Source of the DNA: JAOAFT01 sp035390885
GTDB lineage: Bacteria; Bacteroidota; Ignavibacteria; UBA10030
Assembly (NCBI GenBank): GCA_035390885.1
Contig: DAOOUW010000037.1
Location: 1-19,291, forward strand
Reading direction: 5' to 3'
Length of the DNA stretch: 19,291 nt
Shown: piece by piece, positions 15,370-19,291 of the stretch
Layout: every line of letters begins with the position of its first letter
Position numbering within the stretch: the first letter of the stretch is position 1
The notes under the pieces: model-generated
The model's database searches: none
What the model saw: the letters and a program-made list of their open reading frames with translations, nothing else
What the model was told of the DNA's origin: nothing
Translations under genes and position numbers: made by a program

Positions 15370-15396
15370 GTGGGAGGATGTAAAGCATTCTCCCAC
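15370..15396 (+). terminator. Rho-independent terminator of the chemosensory series
   Basis: GTGGGAGGATG (15370-15380) pairs with CATTCTCCCAC (15386-15396) around a five-base loop TAAAG; there is one G-T wobble. TAATTTTATTG follows. It ends the plus-strand series and, since the OsmC gene converges from the other side 17 bases away, may work on both strands. Confidence 0.8.
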
Positions 15397-15412
15397 TAAT
15401 TTTATTGTAATA

Positions 15413-15850
15413 TTAACTGAAGGCTTTTTCTGTATTCTCAATTCGATAGGAATGAGTGATTGAGGCGCTCGGTTCTAATTGAGCAGAGACAGAACAATAT
15501 TTTGTTCGTGAAAGTTCAATAGCTCGTTCTACATCTTCCGGCTTTATATCATTTCCATAAAGCACATATTCAATATGGATAGATGTAAATTTTTTTGGAT
15601 GTTCATCCGCTTCTACGCCGGAGACGTTGCATTCGTAAGCAACAAGCGGCGCTCGTTTTTTCTTGAGAATCGAAATGACATCCATCGAAGTGCATCCAGC
15701 CAGCGCAATAAGTAAAAGTTCTTTTGGCGATGAGCCTGCTTCACTTCCGCCGTTTTCTTTCTTTGAATCCAGAACGACCCAGTGATTGCTTTCGCCTTTG
15801 GCAACAAGGGCGCTGCCTTGAAGCTGTCTGAGAGTAATTTTCTTTTCCAT
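15413..15850 (-). CDS. OsmC/Ohr-family protein
   Basis: Member of the OsmC family, thiol-dependent peroxidases that reduce organic hydroperoxides in the cytoplasm, or related YhfA-type proteins whose substrate is unknown. From the ATG at 15850 it has 145 residues. The two family cysteines are present: Cys53 in LIALAGCTSMDV and Cys119 in TKYCSVSAQL. The segment GGSEAGSSPKELLLIALAGC is typical of the YhfA/OsmC branch. There is a Glu at position 20 in VAKGES, but the full peroxide-site Arg-Glu pair cannot be confirmed without alignment. An in-frame TTG at 15859 would add three residues; neither start has a good RBS. It converges on the terminator at 15370-15396 and stands alone. The family is safe; peroxidase activity is likely but not proven by what is visible. 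Confidence 0.88.
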   Translation of the reverse strand: MEKKITLRQLQGSALVAKGESNHWVVLDSKKENGGSEAGSSPKELLLIALAGCTSMDVISILKKKRAPLVAYECNVSGVEADEHPKKFTSIHIEYVLYGNDIKPEDVERAIELSRTKYCSVSAQLEPSASITHSYRIENTEKAFS

Positions 15851-16115
15851 AGTCGTCAATAATTATGTTATGGTTTTGCGTGCCGTGAATTATAAAAAAC
15901 GAGAATTGATTTGCTCGCTCTTGATTCTTATTTAGTACTATGAACTTCTTCCAATACTAAAATAATTTTTGACTCTGCTTTGAACATTTCTTCACAGGAT
16001 TATACAAAGAAAGAGATAAAATGTAAACATCGTTGATGAATACAGTTACCTTGCAGCAATTCTTTTCGACATAAGTTCAAGATTACAAAACAGAAGCATA
16101 GGCTTTGAACTTATC
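15851..16115. other. Intergenic stretch between OsmC and DUF2892 genes
   Basis: This AT-rich 265-base gap has stop codons in all frames and no recognisable gene. It should hold the promoter of the minus-strand OsmC gene, but no clear box can be named. Its right end carries the inverted repeat listed at 16071-16114. Confidence 0.4.
16071..16114 (-). terminator. Inverted repeat just after the DUF2892 stop
   Basis: ATAAGTTCAA (16071-16080) and TTGAACTTAT (16105-16114) are perfect complements around a 24-base loop. On the minus strand the structure begins one base after the TAG stop at 16116-16118. It may be a terminator or stabilising element; no good T tract follows and the loop is long. Confidence 0.4.
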
Positions 16116-16334
16116 CTATTCATCATGTTCTCTCGTCTGTTTCTTTGTCGAAATTTTTAGAGGAACGTAAAGAGGGCAAAAGCCAATGATGCTTGTTGCA
16201 AGAAGAACGACGGCAACAATGATTGCCACAATACCAAGAGTTCCGGAAATTATATTCGTGAAGTACAACGCTCCAAGCGCAAGAGCAAGCAACGCTCGAA
16301 TTATTCTATCCGTTGAGCCTATATTGCATTTCAT
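16116..16334 (-). CDS. DUF2892 family small membrane protein
   Basis: This 72-residue inner-membrane protein belongs to the YgaP-like DUF2892 family: MKCNIGSTDRIIRALLALAL at the start, two hydrophobic helices (~11-30 and ~32-55), and the conserved GFCPLYVPLKIST near the end with a Cys at position 52. The family hallmark is NIG followed by DR-x-IR, which is present. In YgaP it anchors a rhodanese domain; stand-alone members have unknown function. The ATG at 16334 is preceded by AAAGGAAG on the minus strand. The open frame runs on to 16709, but that extension lies across the divergent promoter and the etfB gene and is not credible. Confidence 0.85.
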   Translation of the reverse strand: MKCNIGSTDRIIRALLALALGALYFTNIISGTLGIVAIIVAVVLLATSIIGFCPLYVPLKISTKKQTREHDE

Positions 16335-16508
16335 ATTTTTATCTTCCTTTCTTTTTAAGATAAGATGCGCACTTGCAGGGAAAAGATTCGAGACAACATT
16401 GAAAATCGTTGCAAATGCAAGGCTTGTACTTGCCCAAAAACCAAATCTTTCATACTTTGAGATAGGTAACAATCTTGAAGGCATGTTTAACACAAAGGAT
16501 AATAGACT
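16335..16508. promoter_or_regulatory. Divergent promoter region of DUF2892 and etfB
   Basis: This 174-base gap between the divergently transcribed DUF2892 gene and the etfB-etfA-nuclease operon must carry both promoters. It is AT-rich, with AAAGGA close to the etfB start (about 16495-16500). No operator-like palindrome stands out. Confidence 0.45.
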
Positions 16509-17255
16509 ATGAAGATTGCAGTATGTATTAACCACGTTCCTGATACGGCAGCGAAAATCAATGTTGCTGGCGATGGAAAAAATATTGACAAGAATGGCGT
16601 TGCATTTGTTCTCAATCCATACGATGAATTTGCCATTGAGGAAGCGCTGAGGATTAAAGAGAAAAACGGCGGCGAAGTCGTTGCCATATCTTTGGGAACT
16701 GACGCTCATAAAGAGACATTGAGGAAAGCATTAGCAATGGGAGTCGATAAAGCCGTGCTATTGAAAGATGACGCTCAACGTGATTCGTTTGGAATTGCCA
16801 GCGCGCTTGCAGAGTATCTTAAAGAGCTCTCGCCTGATATTATTTTCTGCGGAAAGCAATCCGTTGATGGCGATGATGCAGCCGTTGGCATGATGATTGC
16901 TGAAATGCTTGGTTTGCCATCGGTTTCTGTGGTTGTAAAGTTGGAACTCAATGGTGCAAAAGCAGTCGCCGAACGTGAAATCGAAGGTGGACGAGAAAAA
17001 GTTGAGGTAACGCTTCCGGCAGTTTTTACAGCGCAGAAAGGATTGAACGAACCGCGATATCCTGCGTTGAAAGGAATTATGGCAGCCAAGAGCAAACCAA
17101 TCGAAGAGCGAACGCCTGCGCCAGCACAACCTCTGGTAGAGATCGTTGCAATGCGTAAACCGCCTTCGAAAGGCGCGGGAAAAATTGTAGGTACGGATGT
17201 CTCTGCCGTGCCAACGCTTGTCGAGCTGTTACACAATGAAGCAAAAGTCATATAA
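16509..17255 (+). CDS. etfB: Electron transfer flavoprotein beta subunit
   Basis: Smaller ETF subunit, binding AMP and forming a heterodimer with EtfA to carry electrons from acyl-CoA and other dehydrogenases to the quinone pool. Start MKIAVCINHVPDTAAKINV, then the conserved LNPYDEFAIEEALRIKE (35-51), KALAMGVDKAVLL (73-85), the CGKQSVDGDDAAVG nucleotide loop (114-127), and the ETF-beta signature EREIEGG (155-161) through TLPAVFTAQKGLNEPRYPALKG (168-189). The length, 248 residues, is exactly that of classical group I subunits. It lies 27 bases before etfA. It does not show the extra FAD-site features I would expect of a bifurcating EtfB, but that needs an alignment. No acyl-CoA dehydrogenase or ETF-quinone oxidoreductase is in the window. 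Confidence 0.95.
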   Translation: MKIAVCINHVPDTAAKINVAGDGKNIDKNGVAFVLNPYDEFAIEEALRIKEKNGGEVVAISLGTDAHKETLRKALAMGVDKAVLLKDDAQRDSFGIASALAEYLKELSPDIIFCGKQSVDGDDAAVGMMIAEMLGLPSVSVVVKLELNGAKAVAEREIEGGREKVEVTLPAVFTAQKGLNEPRYPALKGIMAAKSKPIEERTPAPAQPLVEIVAMRKPPSKGAGKIVGTDVSAVPTLVELLHNEAKVI

Positions 17256-17282
17256 AGTGAAAAAGATTATGGAGAATCGAAA

Positions 17283-18257
17283 ATGAAAATTATTGCATTT
17301 GCGGAACAACGTGATGGAAAATTGAAGAAAGCGGCATGCGAAGTCGTATCTGCTGCACGAATGATAGCCGACCAAACACAAGGTGAAGTTATTGCAGTTG
17401 TTATTGGGGATACTGTTGAAGGAATTGGAGAAGGTTTAAGTAAGTATGGCGCTCACCGAGTACTTACCGTATCGGATCCAAAATTAAAGTTTTATTCACC
17501 AACAGCGTATGCAAAAATTCTTGCTGAGATTGCAACGCAGGAACAAGCATCGGTTGTGATGATGAGCGCAACGGCAATGGGAAAAGATTGTGCGCCGCGT
17601 GTTGCGGTAAAACTCAAAGCTGGCTATGCGGCAGATTGTACAGCTCTCCGTATCGAGAACGGTGAATTTATTGCAACGCGACCAGTCTATGCAGGGAAAG
17701 CATTGACAGATGTGAAATTTAATTCCCAGGTTAAAGTGGTAACTCTTCGTCCAAATGTGTTTCCTGTTAAGACATACGATGGTCAACAAGCAACAATGGA
17801 GGCAGTTTCGATTCCGCTTAATGATAGCGATTTTGCCGCTCGCACAGTAGACGTACTGCAAGGGAGCGGTAAATTAGATGTTGCAGAAGCTGATATTATT
17901 GTTACCGGTGGACGAGGGCTAAAAGCTCCAGAAAATTTTGCAATGATAGAAGAGCTTGCAAATGTTTTAGGCGCTGCAGTCGGAGCTTCTCGTGCAGTTG
18001 TCGATGCAGGCTGGAGACCGCACGAAGAGCAAGTTGGACAAACAGGGAAAACCGTTGCTCCATCACTCTACATTGCTGTTGGAGTTTCGGGTGCGATTCA
18101 GCATGTTGCAGGTATGTCTTCATCCAAGTATATTGTAGCTATCAACAAGGATAAAGATGCACCGATTTTCCAGATTGCTGATTACGGCATTGTTGGAGAT
18201 GCATTTGAAATTGTTCCAGCATTAACACAAGAACTCAAAAAGCAATTAGGGAAGTAA
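17283..18257 (+). CDS. etfA: Electron transfer flavoprotein alpha subunit
   Basis: Larger ETF subunit carrying the redox FAD. The N-terminal alpha/beta domain covers ~1-190 with SATAMGKDCAPRVAVKL (95-111). The C-terminal FAD domain has the family motifs in order: VTGGRGL (207-213), ASRAVVDAGWRP (235-246), VGQTGKTVAP (251-260), LYIAVGVSGAIQH (262-274), IVAINKD (284-290) and ADYGIVGDAFEIVP (299-312). At 324 residues it is full length. It lies 27 bases after etfB and three bases before the nuclease gene, so the three are transcribed together. Identity is certain from these motifs. Confidence 0.96.
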   Translation: MKIIAFAEQRDGKLKKAACEVVSAARMIADQTQGEVIAVVIGDTVEGIGEGLSKYGAHRVLTVSDPKLKFYSPTAYAKILAEIATQEQASVVMMSATAMGKDCAPRVAVKLKAGYAADCTALRIENGEFIATRPVYAGKALTDVKFNSQVKVVTLRPNVFPVKTYDGQQATMEAVSIPLNDSDFAARTVDVLQGSGKLDVAEADIIVTGGRGLKAPENFAMIEELANVLGAAVGASRAVVDAGWRPHEEQVGQTGKTVAPSLYIAVGVSGAIQHVAGMSSSKYIVAINKDKDAPIFQIADYGIVGDAFEIVPALTQELKKQLGK

Positions 18258-18260
18258 AAG

Positions 18261-18851
18261 ATGTCCAGTGAGGACAAAGTACAGGTTGATATTTTAGGAT
18301 TGTCAACGAGTCCGGCGAGCGGCGGCGCGTATGCGTTGATCTTGAAGGAGGTCAATGGTCCGCGCCGTCTCCCGATTATTATAGGCGCATTCGAAGCTCA
18401 ATCAATAGCGTTAGAGATCGAGAATATCAAGCCGCCGCGACCGCTGACTCACGACCTGATGAAATCGCTCATCGATGCGCTTGGCGGTGATTTGATTGAT
18501 GTAACGATCAATGACTTACGCGATGGTACATTTTATGCGCGTTTGAATTTGGATACTCAGGAAATTGATTCCCGACCGAGCGATGCCATTGCGCTTGCGG
18601 TACGTTTTGGCGCGCCAATTTATGTAGCAGAGAAAGTAATGGATGAAGCTTCCTTTATTCCTGAAAATGAAGAAGATGAAAAAGCGATTCCGCCTTCACA
18701 AGAGCCTAAATCCGATGAGGCAATTCCAGCGCCATTATCCAAGCTCGAACAACTTCAGAAAAATCTCGATGAAGCTATTGCAAGAGAAGACTACGAGCGC
18801 GCTGCCCAGCTTCGGGACGAGATTAAAAAAATCCTCTCTCAAAATTCTTAG
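18261..18851 (+). CDS. Bifunctional nuclease family protein (DUF151) with C-terminal UVR motif
   Basis: Residues ~1-135 match the bifunctional nuclease/DUF151 domain: LKEVNGPRRLPIIIGAFEAQ (28-47), the DVTINDLRDGTFYARL block (80-95) and RPSDAIALAVRFGAPIYV (105-122). Characterised members from plants show RNase and DNase activity; bacterial roles are mostly unknown. An acidic linker (~133-158) leads to a UVR motif at ~161-192 (KLEQLQKNLDEAIAREDYER then AAQLRDEIKK), as in UvrB, UvrC, McsA and Clp-type proteins, a protein-protein contact helix pair. It begins three bases after the etfA stop, implying tight co-expression. The length of 196 residues fits BFN-UVR proteins of Bacteroidota. No other nuclease motif is visible. 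Confidence 0.9.
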   Translation: MSSEDKVQVDILGLSTSPASGGAYALILKEVNGPRRLPIIIGAFEAQSIALEIENIKPPRPLTHDLMKSLIDALGGDLIDVTINDLRDGTFYARLNLDTQEIDSRPSDAIALAVRFGAPIYVAEKVMDEASFIPENEEDEKAIPPSQEPKSDEAIPAPLSKLEQLQKNLDEAIAREDYERAAQLRDEIKKILSQNS

Positions 18852-18941
18852 TTTTAGCAAGTCGTAACATTTCATTCATCATTTTTCTTAAAAGATGTGA
18901 TAAGTATTTCCCTCTGTTGAGATAATTAGTGTTGTGTAATT

Positions 18942-18977
18942 GTGGCTTCGATATGAGCTATCGCTCTACTCAGCCAC
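18942..18977 (-). repeat. REP-like palindromic element, copy B
   Basis: Read on the minus strand, it begins GTGGCTGAGTAG and ends ATATCGAAGCCAC, so its ends form a six-base stem GTGGCT/AGCCAC with an inner CGAT/ATCG stem. It shares its first eight and last eleven bases with copy A (9952-9986). It lies head-to-head with copy C, 14 bases away. Confidence 0.65.
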
Positions 18978-18991
18978 TGTCAGCGACTTCG

Positions 18992-19024
18992 GTTGCCGAG
19001 TAGCCGTAGGCGTATCGAGGCAAC
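18992..19024 (+). repeat. REP-like palindromic element, copy C, inverted partner of copy B
   Basis: It begins GTTGCCGAGTAG and ends GTATCGAGGCAAC, with stem GTTGCC (18992-18997) and GGCAAC (19019-19024). It aligns with copy B on the opposite strand: GCYGAGTAG at one end and ATCGARGC at the other, with compensating changes in the stem (GTGG/CCAC versus GTTG/CAAC). The stem is kept while its sequence changes, as expected if the fold matters. Confidence 0.6.
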
Positions 19025-19047
19025 AGACTACTCTGGTTTTTTCTCAT

Positions 19048-19065
19048 CCACGGGTAAACCCGTGG
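19048..19065. repeat. Perfect 8-base-pair hairpin
   Basis: CCACGGGTAAACCCGTGG is a perfect stem with a two-base centre AA. There is a T run before it (19037-19042) but none after, so it is not a standard terminator for the plus strand; on the minus strand it is followed by an A/G-rich run. It is probably another dispersed palindrome. Confidence 0.6.
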
Positions 19066-19100
19066 TCGTAGATATAATTTTACTCATTCATCATTTATAA

Positions 19101-19125
19101 TCTGCGTTCATCTGCGCAATCTGCG
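19101..19125 (+). repeat. Three TCTGCG units with about 10-base phasing
   Basis: TCTGCG starts at 19101, 19111 and 19120, with spacers TTCA, CAA and none. The spacing is close to one DNA helical turn. Function is unknown; it is too short and too few to be a CRISPR array. Confidence 0.55.
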
Positions 19126-19192
19126 TGAAAAATATCCCTTGACTTTTTGCACATAATATTCCAAAATATTTCCATCAAAGATGGGAGGTTCA

Positions 19193-19219
19193 ATTAAGGT
19201 TTTTTTCTGTAACCTTAAT
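19193..19219 (+). promoter_or_regulatory. Leader hairpin upstream of the last, truncated gene
   Basis: ATTAAGGTT (19193-19201) pairs perfectly with AACCTTAAT (19211-19219) around a nine-base T-rich loop. It lies 55 bases before the ATG at 19275. TTGACT (19139-19144) and an AT-rich box near 19162-19167 could be the promoter, so the hairpin would be in the 5' leader. Confidence 0.4.
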
Positions 19220-19274
19220 AAGTAAAGAGAACAATAAAAGAGGCAAAAGAACACACTGAAGAAGGACTCTCTCT

Positions 19275-19291
19275 ATGACTCGCCAATGGAT
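19275..19291 (+). CDS. Possible start of a gene cut by the window end
   Basis: An ATG at 19275 opens a frame reading MTRQW to the window edge, with GAAGGA (19261-19266) eight bases upstream as a plausible RBS. Only five full codons are visible, so the product is unknown. The upstream spacer carries a promoter-like stretch and a hairpin, which supports but does not prove a gene start here. Confidence 0.4.

Larger units (their letters stand above)
18852..19274. other. Gene-free region rich in repeats
   Basis: These 423 bases contain no credible frame. They hold, in order, an inverted pair of REP-like elements (18942-19024), a T-rich stretch (19037-19042), a perfect hairpin (19048-19065), three TCTGCG units (19101-19125), a possible promoter (about 19139-19167) and a leader hairpin (19193-19219). 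Confidence 0.6.

Noticed and set aside
16335..16709. Minus-strand open frame extending the DUF2892 gene upstream to 16709
   Set aside because: The extension lies over the divergent promoter and the first 200 bases of etfB, has no family similarity, and the ATG at 16334 with its own RBS begins exactly at the DUF2892 start.
16775..17251. 158-codon minus-strand frame inside etfB
   Set aside because: Antisense to a highly conserved gene; low-complexity Ser/Ala/Thr-rich translation with no start signal.
19101..19125. Possible CRISPR array from repeated TCTGCG
   Set aside because: The units are only six bases, spacers are 0-4 bases and there are no cas genes.

Overview
The window looks like chromosome from an AT-rich, Gram-negative member of the Bacteroidota/FCB group, most like the Ignavibacteria branch. 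The best clue is an orphan type IX secretion C-terminal sorting domain at about 5508-5783 with the YPNPFNP motif typical of that branch. A lipobox lipoprotein, an outer-membrane barrel and an envelope gene pair (TIGR03546/TIGR03545) support a two-membrane cell. Many genes have readable Shine-Dalgarno sequences. The lineage is inferred from motifs, not from a marker gene.

Left part (1-5435, all on +): the 3' end of a hybrid sensor histidine kinase, an RsmB-type rRNA m5C methyltransferase, a TPR lipoprotein one base upstream of a DUF58 protein, and a cation diffusion facilitator with three tandem C-terminal ZT-dimer-like repeats. Middle-left (5436-7443): the orphan sorting domain, a two-part inverted repeat, a single-domain response regulator, and a secreted S9-type hydrolase that starts at TTG or has lost its ATG start through a one-base slip. 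7528-9929: the TIGR03546/TIGR03545 pair with an ATGA overlap, an uncharacterised envelope module whose large partner begins like AsmA-type proteins.

Middle-right (10033-15396): an organophosphate:phosphate antiporter-type MFS gene on the minus strand faces, across a 315-base divergent spacer holding a perfect 16-base palindrome, a plus-strand series: secreted Cache protein, outer-membrane barrel, methyl-accepting chemotaxis protein and a 67-residue unknown with a very strong RBS, closed by a hairpin terminator. Together these suggest a chemosensing and uptake locus.

Right part: an OsmC-like protein and a DUF2892 membrane protein on the minus strand, then etfB-etfA-bifunctional nuclease on the plus strand, which looks like one operon. 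The last 440 bases have no complete gene but are rich in repeats. Two elements of one REP-like palindromic family lie there in opposite orientation, 14 bases apart, and a third related copy lies at 9952-9986. A perfect CCACGGGT hairpin, three phased TCTGCG units and a leader hairpin follow, before the likely first codons of a gene cut by the window end. The most unusual items are the TIGR03546/03545 pair, the chemosensory locus with its palindrome, the REPIN-like pair, the three-repeat CDF exporter and the orphan T9SS domain.
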